The notes: generated from the letters alone by a model not told the origin. Numbered from the stretch's first letter, positions 44,279 to 56,795 are shown. The stretch is DNA of 64,000 nucleotides from Alviniconcha marisindica (GCA_018857735.1 JABMCL010000953.1:221001-285000), one strand, 5' to 3'. Numbers and translations: made by a program.

Positions 44279-44494
44279 CAGCCAGCACGTGGCTGCGGTC
44301 GGCCCTTCGGGCGACAAAATCAGAAACCGTTTATCTTCTTTCCGGCTTTCGTTTCTTTCACTCTTCACTTCGATCTGAGCATGCGATTGTATGCGGCATC
44401 TGAGGCCGTGCACCACCGTAGTCAGTGCCGGTCGTTGTGGTCGGCCTCTGCTCAGTGGCAGCAGGCGAGGCGGAACCGCGTGTGTGTCGTTCGC

Positions 44495-44755
44495 TTGGTG
44501 AAGCTTGAGTGTACTCCTGTAGTCTGTACAGCCGCTTGAGTGTACTCCTGTAGTCTGTACAGCCGCTTGAGTGTACTCCTGTAGTCTGTACAGCCGCTTG
44601 AGTGTACTCCTGTAGTCTGTACAGCCGCTTGAGTGTACTCCTGTAGTCTGTACAGCAGCTTGAGTGTACTCCTGTAGTCTGTACAGCCGCTTGAGTGTAC
44701 TCCTGTAGTCTGTACAACAGCTTGAGTGTACTCCTGTAGTCTGTACAGCATGAGT
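44495..44755. repeat. 31-bp tandem array, ~8 copies
   Basis: Units of CAGCCGCTTGAGTGTACTCC and TGTAGTCTGTA. Confidence 0.97.
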
Positions 44756-45064
44756 ACTGCGCCTGGTCCAACTCTTAGTCTGCCTGCTTTCTGGTCCAGC
44801 CGGTTGTAGTGACGGGTCAGCAGTTGTCGGCTGTGTCGCCCATTGACACCACTGCAGTGTCTGTGAAAATGGAGGGGGGCAGACTCATGCTGCGCTTATT
44901 CGCTGCTGTCCAATGAAATTTCGTGGGTTTTTGTTGTTGTTGTTGGGGGTTTTTTTCTTTATCTTTTTTCTTTTCTTTTTCCGCCACGTCTTTGAGTATG
45001 ATAATGACATGTAACACAATATTGCCTTTTATTTTGCCAGTGTCACTGTGAGTATGTTGAAGAC

Positions 45065-45350
45065 AATGGCGTTTTTACGAGAGAGTGTTGTGTGTTCATG
45101 TGGGTGTATATAGTGCTTTTACGAGAGTGTTGTGTGTTCATGTGGGTGTGTGTAGTGCTTTTACGAGAGTGTTGTGTGTTCATGTGGGTGTATATAGTGC
45201 TTTTACGAGAGAGTGTTGTGTGTTCATGTGGGTGTATATAGTGCTTTTACGAGAGTGTTGTGTGTTCATGTGGGTGTATGTAGTGCTTTTACGAGAGTGT
45301 TGTGTGTTCATGTGGGTGTATGTAGTGCTTTTACGAGAGTGTTATTGTTC
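45065..45350. repeat. ~42-bp tandem array, ~7 copies
   Basis: Units of CGAGAGTGTTGTGTGTTCAT, GTGGGTGTATATAGTGCTTT and TA. Confidence 0.96.
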
Positions 45351-45457
45351 ATGCGGGTACTGGTGGGCATTTAGAATATTATCCGTACGAGTTATACTAT
45401 AGGGATTGTTTGACGTTCGTTGTGAAATTACCACCTCATCCTCCCGCCTTCCCCAAA

Positions 45458-45879
45458 AATATACATGGTGGTCATGTGCACGCCGTATATATACATGGTG
45501 GTCATGTGCGCGCAGTATATATACATGGTGGTCATGTGCGCGCCGTATATATACATGGTGGTCATGTGCGCGCAGTATATATACATGGTGGTCATGTGCG
45601 CGCAGTATATATACATGGTGGTCATGTGCGCGCAGTATATATACATGGTGGTCATGTGCGCGCAGTATATATACATGGTGGTCATGTGCGCGCAGTATAC
45701 ATACATGGTGGTCATGTGCGCGCAGTATATATACATGGTGGTCATGTGCGCGCAGTATATATACATGGTGGTCATGTGCGCGCGTATATATACATGGTGG
45801 TCATGTGGCGCAGTATAATAATGTGTCAGTGCGCGCAATATAGACATGGGTTGCGCCAATATATAATATGTCAGTGGCG

Positions 45880-45930
<51 letters not shown>
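45458..45930. repeat. 30-bp alternating purine-pyrimidine array and (TA)n tract
   Basis: Twelve units of TATATATACATGGTGGTCAT and GTGCGCGCAG, followed by decayed units and a (TA)n stretch at 45878-45930. A diverged copy of the unit follows at 45935-45990. Confidence 0.96.
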
Positions 45931-45934
<4 letters not shown>

Positions 45935-46042
45935 TAACCCGTGGTGGTCATGTGCGCGCAATATATATACATGGCGGTGATATGCGCGCAGTGTATAAAT
46001 TATGTATAGTACGTGCACGTGACCACCACAGAGCGCAACAAA

Positions 46043-46060
46043 CGCCCCCCCCCCCCCCCC
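46043..46060. repeat. Poly-C tract
   Basis: About 17 C bases. Confidence 0.95.
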
Positions 46061-46334
46061 CCTGCCCTACACACAGACACATGCAGTGTATTTGAAATGG
46101 TTTGGTGTCCAGAGGAACGTTCACTCCCACTGTGTAGGATAGAGTTCCACGACTGACTGGCTGAAGTCTGTACGGTATCTGTCTTCCCCGCCTGCTGCCG
46201 TCCGGGGACTTCGCTGACGTCTGGACCTGGGGCCCAACAGACGGGACATGGAATCATTTCCACAAAGTCTCTTTTCTGGCCAACTTTGATGTGTGTTTAG
46301 GCCGTGGGGCCTCAGTGACGCAGTATATATATAG

Positions 46335-46575
46335 ATAGTTGAAGTTTGGTCAGTTGGGGTTGGCTGGGTCAGCTGGGGTTGGCTGGGTCAGTTTCAGGTT
46401 GGCTGGGTCAATTTCAAGTTGGCTGGGTCAATTGGGGTTGGCTGGGTCAATTTCAGGTTGGCTGGGTCAATTTCAAGTTGGCTGGGTCAATTGGGGTTGG
46501 CTGGGTCAGTTTCAGGTTGGCTGGGTCAATTTCAGGTTGGCTGGGTCAGTTTCAGGTTGGCTGGGTCAGTTTCAA
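46335..46575. repeat. ~20-bp tandem array
   Basis: Units of GGTTGGCTGGGTCAATTTCA alternate with shorter GGGGTTGGCTGGGTCA, about 12 units. Confidence 0.95.
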
Positions 46576-46721
46576 GCGGCACTTTGCTCTACGTTCACCT
46601 TGACTTGAGCTGAAGTGACTGTGAAAATTAAGATCGGTGTCGAGAAGGAAACGCGGACAGGACGACTGTAGCATCGCCTGCCAGTCGCTCAACCGAAACC
46701 AGCCAACCAGAACCTCTGACA

Positions 46722-46812
46722 GCAAGTCCACAGGGAGCTGGACACAAGTCCACAGGGAGCTGGACACAAGTCCACAGGGAGCTGGACACAAGTCCACAGG
46801 GAGCTGGACGGA
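46722..46812. repeat. 22-bp tandem array, 4 copies
   Basis: Units of AGTCCACAGGGAGCTGGACA plus CA. Confidence 0.96.
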
Positions 46813-47562
46813 CACAAGTCCAGAGAGGCCAACCTTCCCACGTGAAATGGCCGCTTGTCTCACCCACTTCTGTTTAGGCGTGCACAAAATGGGATGACGC
46901 CACCAGTCTTTGTAGCTCCCTCCCATCCGCCTCTGTTCTCGATACAGATCTTTAAACTGCACAATAAGAGATCAGGTCTTTTCCTGTCCGTTTCCTTCGC
47001 CCTGATCAGGACCGGATGTGTGCCTGCTTGCTGTGTGAGTGGTACCGCAGGACCGGATGTGTGCCAGTTTGCTGTGTGTTACTCACGGAGTGCAGTGTAC
47101 AGCTGTTGCCTTTACGCACAGTGCAGTGCTTGCTAGTGGACCGCGGGGCCCCGTGTGTGCCACGGTGAGAGTGCGCAGCGTGGTGCAGCGGTTCCGGTGT
47201 GTGCTTCAGTGTAACGTGTGACAGTTCGAGTGTTGTTTGCTGGTTTGATTTGTAACGGCACAACGCAAAACTTACCCCAAATGCCTTCTTCTTTACTGAT
47301 GTTATGATTGCATTCTGATAAGAATAAGAATATAATGATGATTATTTTTATAAATAACAATCCGAATTGTGATGATAATGAGAATAACCACAATGGAGGT
47401 CGCGTTGCTCTGTACGATGCTTTTTATTTATTTATTTATTTGTTTATTTTTATCTTCTTTTTACTGTACCTCGGAGTACATGGAGCTCGGCTCACTTCAC
47501 ACTTGCTGCATTGTGCCGGGCGGTATTAGCCTGTGTCTATGTATGTATGTGGCATGTGCAAA

Positions 47563-47565
<3 letters not shown>

Positions 47566-47646
<81 letters not shown>
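47566..47646. repeat. (CT)n microsatellite
   Basis: About 40 CT dinucleotides. Confidence 0.98.
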
Positions 47647-47649
<3 letters not shown>

Positions 47650-48279
47650 CAGGGTAAAACACTATGAAGGAGGCCAGCGTATATGTGATGCTGATGAAGT
47701 GCATGGGGACGAAGTCTTTCCTGTCTATTGCTCATGTATTCATGCTTGAAATGAAGGCTTTGGGCTTTTCCGGACGTCTGGACCGGCAAAGGACCACAGC
47801 GTGTGCATGCATGTGTGGCTTGGGTCTGTGTGGCACCCCTGAATATCTTGCAAACACCACAGCCGAAAATCGCCCCCCCCCCCCCCCCCCTCCCCCAACA
47901 CACACACACACCCTTTTTATTTATTTATTTTCTTCTGTTTCTCGGTTGTTGTTTTGTTTGTTTGAGTGAAGGCTGGTTTGCTGAGGTTTGTAACGTATAG
48001 AGGGTACCTGGTAAATCTTAATTTGAACAGTGAAAATCCTGATTATCACAAACTGTTTATCATTGTTTTCTCTCTCTCTAAATTGTACACATGAGTTCAT
48101 CCAAATTTGGTTTGCAAACACAGTTTAAATCACAATGACGAATGTAATACTTCAGACTTTTATGAAGGTTGTCGTTTTAATGACTAGATGTACAGCTCCA
48201 CTGCACGTCTTGTGTTGTTCGTTGTGTTCTAGAAACTGGACTGAAATAAGTCGGTGCCATAACTGGCACTGAATGCCGA

Positions 48280-49075
48280 GTCCCTCACGTTGCTAGTCTC
48301 TGTGTTGCTAGTCCGTAACATTGACAATTTCTGTGTTGCAAACTTATAACGTTCAATCTTTGTTCCCAGCCCTGAGCGTTGCCAGTCTCTGTGTTCCCCG
48401 TCCTTAACGTTGTCAGTCTCTGTGTTCCCCGTCCTTAACGTTGCCAGTCTCGTGTTCCCCGTCCTTAACGTTGTCAGTCTCTGTGTTCCCCGTCCTTAAC
48501 GTTGCCAGTCTCTGTGTTCCCCGTCCTTAACGTTGCCAGTCTCTGTGTTGCTAGCCCTTAACGTTGCCAGTCTCTGTGTTGCCAGCCCTGAGCGTTGCCA
48601 GTCGCTATGTTCCCAGCCCTTAACGTTGCCAGTCTCTGTGTTCCCAGCCCTTAAAGTTGCCAGTCTCTGTGTTCCAGCCCTAACAGTTGCCAGTCTCTGT
48701 GTTCCAGCCCTAACTTGCCAGTCTCTATGTTCCCCGCCTTAACAGTTGCCAGTCTCTGTGTTCCCCGTCCTTAACGTTGCCAGTCTCTGTGTTGCCCGTC
48801 CTTAACGTTGCCAGTCTCTGTGTTCCCAGCCTTAACGTTGCCAGTCTCTGTGTTGCCAGCCCTGAGCGTTGCCAGTCTCTATGTGTGCTGCGTTGCCAGT
48901 CCTTTCGCCTTGTGCCAGTCTCTGTGTTCCCAGCCCTTAACGTTGCCAGTCTCTGTGTTCCCAGCCCTTAACGTTGCCAGTCTCTGTGTTCCCAGCCCTT
49001 AACGTTGCCAGTCTCTGTGTTCCCAGCCCTTAACGTTGCCAGTCTCTGTGTTCCCAGCCCTGAGCGTTGCTAATC
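48280..49075. repeat. 31-bp tandem array, ~25 copies
   Basis: Units of CCCTTAACGTTGCCAGTCTC and TGTGTTCCCAG. Variants are CCCCGTC on the left and CCCAGCC on the right. It ends in an acceptor-like CTGTTGCAG at 49083, but the following sequence gave no supported exon. Confidence 0.96.
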
Positions 49076-49186
49076 TGTTGCAGGCCGTGATGATGGGGAG
49101 AACAACCGACGACATCCCGCCTTTTTCTTCCGCAGCTTTCCTCTACAAGTTTTCAGTCTCTGCTATTCCTCGCTTAAAGTCGACTT

Positions 49187-49187
<1 letters not shown>

Positions 49188-49231
<44 letters not shown>
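49188..49231. repeat. Poly-T/poly-A inverted homopolymer
   Basis: About 28 T bases directly followed by about 13 A bases, a potential hairpin. Confidence 0.95.
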
Positions 49232-49339
49232 CAAGTACGACAGTCTTCTTGCCTTTTATGATTTTCGTCTTTTTGAGAACGACCTTAGTGTGACCACACG
49301 TGTTGGATGTCGTCAGTGATGATTATGGATCATGTGTTC

Positions 49340-49585
49340 ACACGGAGATAACGTCATCAACTAACGTCCGGGCATCAGCAGAACGTCATCAGCTAACGGC
49401 CGGACAGCAACAGAACGTCATCAGCTAACGGCCGGACAGCAACAGAACGTCATCAGATAACGGCCGGACAGCAACAGAACGTCATCAGCTAACGGCCGGA
49501 CAGCAACAGAACGTCATCAGCTAACGGCCGTACAGCAACAGAACGTCATCAGCTAACGGCCGGACAGCAACAGAACGGCCGGACA
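49340..49585. repeat. 32-bp tandem array, ~7 copies
   Basis: Units of AACGTCATCAGCTAACGGCC and GGACAGCAACAG. Confidence 0.97.
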
Positions 49586-49633
49586 GCAGTGACACGGTGG
49601 AAGGCTGTTCGCGGTGGACGAGCGTGGTGGTGA

Positions 49634-49802
49634 TGACGTCATCTTTGTGGCCTCGTTAGTGGATGGTGACATCGTCAATGACACCAGTAGTGTTGACGTC
49701 GTCTTTAGTGACATCGGTACTGGTGATGTCTTCGTCAGTAACATCGTTAGTGACGTCAGTAGTGTTGACGTCATCAGTAGTGACCTCATCATTATGACGT
49801 CA
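49634..49802. promoter_or_regulatory. Cluster of four CRE-type octamers
   Basis: Exact TGACGTCA occurs at 49634, 49751, 49766 and 49795, within a degenerate GTGACGTCATC-like repeat. This octamer is the palindromic CREB/ATF site. No gene start was found beside it, so a regulatory role is only a possibility; a decaying short tandem repeat explains the spacing. Confidence 0.4.
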
Positions 49803-49926
49803 TTGATGGTGACCACGCCGTGTCAAATGACTCGTCTACGGAATCCAGTGGACGGGATAACAGTTGAAGCGACAAAGCGGACTTTTCTCCTGACGTGGAC
49901 TGGCCTGCCACCGTGGACAGTTGGGT

Positions 49927-49948
49927 GGGGGGGGGGGGGGGGGGGGGG
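49927..49948. repeat. Poly-G tract
   Basis: About 22 G bases. Confidence 0.95.
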
Positions 49949-50017
49949 CAGGCAGCGCCTCGCACTCTGGGGGGATTCCCTCACATGGGAGGACGTCACG
50001 TAAACTACTGTGTATGT

Positions 50018-50095
50018 CTCTGTGTGTGTGTGTCTGTGTCTGTGCTGGTGTCTGTGTCTGTGTCTGTGCTGGTGTGTGTGTGTGTGTGTGTGCTG
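50018..50095. repeat. GT-rich microsatellite
   Basis: Mixed GTGTCT and GTGTGT runs with GTGCTG interruptions. Confidence 0.9.
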
Positions 50096-50319
50096 GTCTT
50101 CCCGAGTCAGTGTCATGCTGATTGTGTGTCAGAGGTTTTCAGCCACTGTCTTGATCCCTTTAGTATAGCTCCACGTTACGAGCGGAGATCAAAGATGCGT
50201 GGTTCAACATTGTCGGGTGCATCTGTGCGGGTCAGTGCTGACCGTGGATTTCAGCTGGACTCTCTTCTTCCGCCTTTGACCACTCGTGATGCCCACCGGG
50301 CAACTGACAGTAGGGTGAG

Positions 50320-50820
50320 TGTGGGGAGGGAGGGGGGTCAGACAGATAAGAGGAGGGGCGGCGTCAGACAGTAAGATAGAAGGGGGGGAGTCAGACAGTA
50401 AGGTAGAGGAGGCTAGGGGTCAGACGACGATAGAAGAGGGGCGGCGTCAGACAGTAACGATAGAGAGTGGGGGGGGTCAGACAGTAGATAGAAGAGAGGG
50501 GGGGGGGGGCAGACAGTAGATAGGAAGGGGGGGGGGGGGGTCAGACAGTAGGTAGAGGAGGCTCGGGTCAGATGGTACGATAGAAGAGGGGGGGTCAGAC
50601 AGTACGATAGAAGAGGGGGGGGTCAGACAGTACGATAGAAGAGGGGGGGGGGGGTCAGACAGTACGTGAAGGGGGGGGGGGGTCAGCGACAGAGTACGAT
50701 AGAGAGGGGGGGGGTCAGACATACGATAGAAGGGGGGGGGGTCAGACAGTACGATAGAAGAGGGGGGGGGGGTCAGACAGGTAGGGGGGGGGGGGTGGTA
50801 CGATAGAGGAGGAGGGGCGG
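50320..50820. repeat. G-run-rich array, ~28-32 bp unit
   Basis: Units of GGGGGGGTCAGACAGTACGA and TAGAAGAG. The G-run length varies from about 4 to 12 between units, so many units could contribute to G-quadruplexes. Confidence 0.95.
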
Positions 50821-51079
50821 GGCCTGAACTGTCTGCGTGCTGCAAGAGAAGACGGAGTTCACAGGGACCAAAGCTCTGGTCTTACTGTGACGGCCGCCAG
50901 ACCAACCGGCCGCCGTGTGGCTGTGTTGGAAGAACGTTCCACGTTGATTGGCAAGTTCGTAACATGCGAAGCTAACCAGCGTCTTCCCACCCCCCCCCCC
51001 CCCCCGCCCCCCCTCCACCACCACACTGCCCAGCCTCTGCTCTGGCGTCTGGGGCTGGGCTGTAACTAGTTTGCAATTC

Positions 51080-51102
51080 CTTGGGGGGGGGGGGGGGGGG
51101 GG
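51080..51102. repeat. Poly-G tract
   Basis: About 23 G bases. A poly-C/CCCCCG tract lies at 50989-51010, so the two could pair. Confidence 0.9.
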
Positions 51103-51191
51103 GTCCTCAAGGGGCCCACATTATGCTTCGTAGAAGGTCACAGATGAAGAACGTCACATTACGTGTTTAGCACAGTCGAAGAGAGACGTTG

Positions 51192-51192
51192 T

Positions 51193-51234
<42 letters not shown>
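51192..51234. repeat. Poly-G tract, ~42 bases
   Basis: The longest uninterrupted G run in the window. Confidence 0.97.
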
Positions 51235-51235
<1 letters not shown>

Positions 51236-51334
51236 AAACTGTTTTATGTGCTTAGCATGGTTGTATTTAGCACAGCTGCGTTTGGCACAGCTGAAGAAAG
51301 TCGTCAGAGCTGGAGAGCTAATATGCACTGGGCA

Positions 51335-51505
51335 ACGTCATATGGGGTCAGTCAGAGTCCGGAAACGTCATATGGGGTCAGCCAGAGTCCGGAAACGTCA
51401 TATGGGGTCAGCCAGAGTCCGGAAACGTCATATGGGGTCAGCCAGAATCCGGAAACGTCATATGGGGTCAGCCAGAGTCCGGAAACGTCATATGGGGTGG
51501 GCCAT
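51335..51505. repeat. 30-bp tandem array, ~6 copies
   Basis: Units of AACGTCATATGGGGTCAGCC and AGAGTCCGGA. Confidence 0.97.
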
Positions 51506-51754
51506 TGTAGAGGAACGTTGGGTTGATTATCCTGTTGGTAGGTGATGAAAAGGAAAGTATGATTACGTATGCACTAAACTTCCCCAAGACATTTGTGATG
51601 TGTGCCGGATGGGTGTGTGGAAGTTCATGTCCCCGGAACTTCATGTCCCCGGAACTTCATGTCCCCACACTGCCCTTTTCCGCAAAGGTCCTTGCCAATG
51701 GTGATACAAACTATGTGATCAAGATGCTGTGAACTGGACCGTACCTCGCTGTGA

Positions 51755-52245
51755 GCCGTGATACCTATTGAAACACCCGTTACCCTATACCGATTGAAAC
51801 ACCTGTTAACCTAATACCGATTGAAACACCCGTTACCCTATACCTATTGAAACACCTGTTACCCTAATACCGATTGAAACACCTGTTACCCTATACCGAT
51901 TGAAACACCTGTTAACCTAATACCGATTGAAACACCTGTTACGCTATACCGATTGAAACACCTGTTACCCTATACCGATTGAAACACCTGTTACCCTAAT
52001 ACCAATTGAAAAACCTGTTACCCTAATATCGATTGAAACACGTGTTACTCTAACACCTATTGCAAAACACATGTTACCCTAACACCTATTGCAAAACACC
52101 CGTTACCCTAACACCTATTGCAAAACACGTGTTACCCTAACATCTATTGCAAAACACGTGTTACCCTAACACCTATTGCAAAATACCCGTTACCCTAACA
52201 CCTACAAAACACCCGTTATCGTAATACTGTTATAAAACGCCACAT
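51755..52245. repeat. ~27-29-bp tandem array, ~18 copies
   Basis: Left: CCGATTGAAACACCTGTTAC and CCTATA. Right: CACCTATTGCAAAACACGTG and TTACCCTAA. These are two subtypes with a sharp change near 52040. Confidence 0.95.
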
Positions 52246-52249
52246 ACTG

Positions 52250-53040
52250 CAATATACACGTCAGACGAGCAGGTACCGTAAGACTTGTATAAAGCGCCAG
52301 TTGTTGCAGTGAAAACTCGAACTCGCCCACAAAGGTGTGACTGTTTTTTCTAAGAGGGGAAATTATTTGTATCTGAATCACACAAAGGGTTTGCTGACCG
52401 TTAAAGTTTAGCTGACGGTGAAAAGTGTGCTGCAGTCATGACCGTGTGTTGTGGTGTGAAGGTGGTGGAATGGAATGGCATGGGAAGAATAGTCATTTTA
52501 TAAAGCGTGTACACTTAACGTCAGCCTGACGCGCACAATGCCAATTAATACAGTCGACAAAAGCGCACAGAATCAAGTGGAGGAAAAACTGTTATATAGA
52601 CAAGTACACTACAGCCACTTACAACACACCCACATATACCCCGGCACTTTCATGTACGAGTTTTATTTATTTTGTTTGCGTAAATCATGCAAATCAGAAG
52701 TAATTAATGATGCTTTCGGTAGTTTATTTATGTCTCCCCGTCTGCCAGCCACCCGCTCCACATCCATGGGTGCCAGAGGGTCTAGCGGTTTGTTTGTCTC
52801 ACAAATTGGGATGGAAAATAGCAGTCTCCTCCTACAGCATTATAAAAATAACACTGGGGGCGGGGACAGTAGTGATCTTCATGGCACAGCGTCAATTTAT
52901 ATCACCACACAAAAATTATACTTATGCTACAAAACATCATCCTATCGTTATGACGTCGGCCTTGTGCTGACCCCAAACCATGATCATATCGCTGTGACGT
53001 CAGCCTTGTGCTGACTTTAAACCATTATAATTATTATATA
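52250..53040. other. Unassigned sequence with short diffuse repeats
   Basis: An open frame of 158 codons from 52538 shows no domain. Copies of a block ATCATATCGCTGTGACGTCA and GCCTTGTGCTGACC near 52945, 52990, 53360 and 53403 place TGACGTCA octamers at 52995, 53367 and 53410. Confidence 0.4.
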
Positions 53041-53049
53041 ATGTACATT

Positions 53050-53218
53050 TATCATGCGCTCATCAACGCCCTGAGCGCTCACTTGATACATATTAACCGA
53101 AATATGATATTCTATACACATGTAGAGCATAGTCCTGCCAAAACAATTTACATAAAGTATTATGTATAAAAAATTTTTTTTTAAAACGTACTACACACAC
53201 ACACACACACACACCACA

Positions 53219-53259
<41 letters not shown>

Positions 53260-53345
53260 ACGCACACGTTGACTGTAGCAGAAACTGGGTACTGATATTA
53301 GGATGGAAATACTGTGAGAAGAGGAAGGTTTTCAGTTTGGCTTTA
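53050..53345 (-). mobile_element. Interspersed element with CA tract, copy 1
   Basis: CATGCGCTCATCAACGCCCT and GAGCGCTCACTTGATACA are followed by a CA microsatellite (53193-53260) and GAAGAGGAAGGTTTTCAGTT and TGGCTTTAAAAGATG. A similar order (GCGCTTACACC, GGAAGCGCTCAATACA, CA tract, AAGACGGGTCTTGGG) occurs at 60020-60300. This suggests members of one element family. Orientation and family name are uncertain. Confidence 0.45.
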
Positions 53346-54164
53346 AAAGATGACAGGGTATTGCTATGACGTCAGCCTTGTGCTGGCCGAAAACATCATC
53401 ATATTGCTATGACGTCAGCTGGGGTTTGCCCTAAATAACCGTTATCCTGGTTGACTCCATTGAGCGGTGGCAGTGAGTATTCTCTGTAGGCCACTGGTTT
53501 TAACCCTCTGTCCGCCGCACAGCGCCATCTGGGGATGAGCCGCGCGTGCCAACGTCCCACACAGCACCGCCCACCTGCCGCACTGTCGGTGCCAGTCTCT
53601 CTCTCACAGATCGCTCTTCTTTGTTTTCTTCACGTTTTGTCATCGCCAGTGTCGAGTAGCTATCAATTCCACAAAAAAGAAGGGAAAAATATGGTGGCAC
53701 ACCTACAAACAAAATCGAAGACAAAAGGACATGAATCACAAAACCGTGAAATACACAACATAGCGTCAAGACTGGATTCAAAGTCTCTCTCCCCCCCCCG
53801 ACCTCCACACACACACACACACACACACCATGTTTCTAAGCGCTTAGGGGTCTTACGAGATTGGCTGTGTATAAATCATGATTACGATTGTTGTAAGAGT
53901 ATGATTCTGTCTTTGATGAGCGGAGCGTGGTCCTGAAGATGGACAAGGCTTTCTAATGAGGAGATCGTTCAAATATTTGTGATAAACTTTTAAAATTCGT
54001 GCTGTTTCAAATGCATTCAAGGATAGTAATCAATTATATTAATTGCTTCAAATAAAGAAATAAAATGGCTATTTCTGAATAAGTTGTTTTGACATTTACT
54101 CATGTATAGTTCAACGCGTTTTCAATCATGGCTTCTTCATTCTCTCTCGTTTTCAATCATGGCT

Positions 54165-54166
54165 TC

Positions 54167-54258
<92 letters not shown>
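54165..54258. repeat. (CT)n microsatellite
   Basis: More than 40 CT dinucleotides, preceded by two copies of TTTTCAATCATGGCTTCTTC at 54119-54173. Confidence 0.98.
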
Positions 54259-54262
<4 letters not shown>

Positions 54263-54499
54263 ATACCCCATTGCTTAATTTTAACACAAAAATCCTAAAA
54301 ATGTTTTATTTAGAAATGTGTTTCTGTTTCTACATCTTCGTTAGTTGATGACGAGAAATGTTTTTGGTATTGTTTTTTTCTTTCTGTTTTTTCTGAATGT
54401 TATTTTCAGTTTGTGTTTTGATTATGTTTCTGTTGCTTACACTTTTAGAGAGAGCTTGTATAAAACGGAAGTGGTCAGGGAAGTGTGCTTTGGAATCGC

Positions 54500-54650
54500 T
54501 TTTGTGGGAGCGGTTTCGTCCTACCTTTTCGTTGAAATGAGATATTTTCGTCCTACCTTTCCGTTGAAATGAGATGATATGTTCGTCCTACGTTTTCGTT
54601 GAAATGAGATATGTTCGTCCTGCGTTTTCGTTGAAATGAGATGATATGTA
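54500..54650. repeat. Short array, ~32-40-bp unit
   Basis: About 4 copies of TTCGTCCTACCTTTTCGTTG and AAATGAGAT(GAT)AT. Confidence 0.9.
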
Positions 54651-55264
54651 CAATCCTGTTTGGTTCCATTGTTTTGAAAAAGTGTGTTGAACGGTTTTCT
54701 GTAAAGTTATTATTGATTTGTTAATGTGGTTTTTGATGTTGGATCACAGTATATTTTTTACATTTTTCTGAAAGTTGTTCCTGACTTGTTAATGTGGTTT
54801 CTGATGTTGAATCGCAGTGTATTTTTTAAATTTTTCCGGATGGCTTTTGGAGATGTGTGTCAGTTGGCACGTCGTTCAGCTGCATGTGTCTGTCTGGTGG
54901 CTATTGTCATTCACACGAAATGTCTCCATATGTGTGTTAGGTTAGTTATGTAACATTCTGCGTCTTCTGAAGAATTATGTGTGCATTGTCTTTAACAAAT
55001 GTATGGTTATTTTGTATGTTGTTCGTTAAGTTACTTATGGGTCGAAGAGAAAGCCAGATGCAAACAGATTTTTTTTAAATTCGCTTTGGAATCCTTTTTT
55101 TCTTTTCTTTTTAGAACAAAAAGAAGAAAAAGACAACAACGAAAAACAAAACAAAAAGAAGAAGACATCTATGCCATTGGTACATGTATGTATATGTATA
55201 TCAGTTTCTGACAAAGATGATTCCACGATGTAAATTTTGGTCTGGTCAGGTCCTTGATGAAGCT

Positions 55265-55825
55265 CGTTCCCTCGTTTCCCCTAACAAGGCTGTTGTTTGA
55301 CAGTCACAAGGTGGATGTTTGACCGTCCCGTCACAAGGCTGTTGTTTGACGGTCACAAGGCTGTTGTTTGACCATCACAAGGTGGATGTTTGACCGTAAC
55401 AAGGCCGATGTTTGACCGTCACAAGGTGGATGTTTGACCGTAACAAGGTGGATGTTTGACCGTCACAAGGCGGATGTTTGGCCGTAACAAGGCCGATGTT
55501 TGACCGTCACAAAGTGGATGTTTGACCGTCACAAGGCCGATGTTTGACCGTCCCGTCACAAGGCCGATGTTTCACCGTCACAAAGCCGATGTTTGACCGT
55601 CACAAGGTCGATGCTTGACCGTCACAAGGCGGATGTTTGACCGTAACAAGGAGGTTTGACCGTCCCGTCACAAGACCGATGTTTGACTGTCACAAGGCCG
55701 ATGTTTCACCGTCACAAGGCCGATGTTTCACATCACAAGGCCGATGTTTCACCGTCACAAGGCCGATGTTTCACCGTCACAAGGCCGATGTTTCACCGTC
55801 ACAAGGCCGATGCTGTAAGCACCGC
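55265..55825. repeat. 22-bp tandem array, ~25 copies
   Basis: Units of GGCCGATGTTTGACCGTCAC plus AA, with GTGGATG variants on the left and TTTCACCGTC on the right. Confidence 0.96.
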
Positions 55826-55892
55826 CACAGTGGAACAGAGAGTGCGGTCTCTCAGTGACGATGGTCCACCTCCGTCTTCAGACACTCGTGTC

Positions 55893-56215
55893 TAGACATG
55901 CCGGAGTCTTTAGATACTCGGTTCTAGACATGCCGGAGTCTTTAGACACTCGTGTCTAGACATGCCGGAGTCTTCAGACACTCGTGTCTAGACATGCCGG
56001 AGTCTTAGACACTCGTGTCTAGACATGCCGGAGCTTCAGACACTCGTGTCTAGACATGCCGGAGTCTTCAGACACTCGTGTCTAGACATGCCGGAGTCTT
56101 TAGACACTCGTGTCTAGACATGCCGGAGTCTTCAGACACTCGTGTCTAGACATGCCGGAGTCTTCAGACACTCGTGTCTAGACATGCCGGAGTCTTCAGA
56201 CACTCGTGACGGTCT
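55893..56215. repeat. 32-bp tandem array, ~10 copies
   Basis: Units of TCTAGACATGCCGGAGTCTT and CAGACACTCGTG. The sequence is highly homogeneous. Confidence 0.97.
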
Positions 56216-56795
56216 GATGCCCTGGACATGCCGGAGTGGAGGGAGATGGCCGAGCCGGTTAACTGGCAGGCCAAGATTTCTGTGGACCTTCTTGCGTTTT
56301 TATCTTTGCGAAAGAGGAGACAAGTGGCGATGGGTTTGCGCAGAATGGGGGACAAATCTGAAACAGAACGAGGCCCAGAGACCTCGTGCGCAGTCAGCCC
56401 ACGAGGAAGTTAATTAGCGATCGAAATACGCGTGTCGGGTGAGAGTTACCGTGGGCCACTCGGGTCTTTGTTGTTGGTTACCGCTTTGTATGTGAATCTC
56501 TATTAGTTTTGATGAACTGCACACAATTCCATTTGTGTTTTGTAGATCTGTTTGATTCTCAACTTTACACTTGACATCAGGGATACAGTGTACAGAACGT
56601 TCTTCGTCTTGACGTCCTCGTCGTTCGTCACGCATGGGTGCCGTGACGTCAGTGTTGTTGCTGCGTGCTACAAAAAGATGTCCGATGATGCCCTTTGCAG
56701 GAAAGAATTACCCGAGAAAAAGACGAAAGAGAACTTTATGTGAGCATGCTAGTGAACGCACTCTGCTGACATTTACTGACGTGGCCATATTTTTG
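56216..56795. other. Unassigned unique sequence
   Basis: Short open frames (56228-56413 and 56552-56743, +) show no recognised domain and lack convincing splice borders. TGACGTCA lies at 56644. Confidence 0.4.

Noticed and set aside
46855..47136. Possible exon after CACTTCTGTTTAG at 46877
   Set aside because: The acceptor is fair and the frame open, but the peptide shows no family feature and no donor or stop context was convincing.
49084..49180. Possible exon after CTGTTGCAG at the end of the 31-bp array
   Set aside because: The frame compatible with the orphan exon stops after one codon; the other frames run into a poly-T tract.
51755..52245. Telomere-like TTACCCTAA repeats
   Set aside because: The hexamer CCCTAA is embedded in a 27-29 bp unit and is not tandem by itself.
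52538..53014. 158-codon + frame
   Set aside because: No domain, AT-rich, contains copies of a local repeat, and lacks splice or start support.
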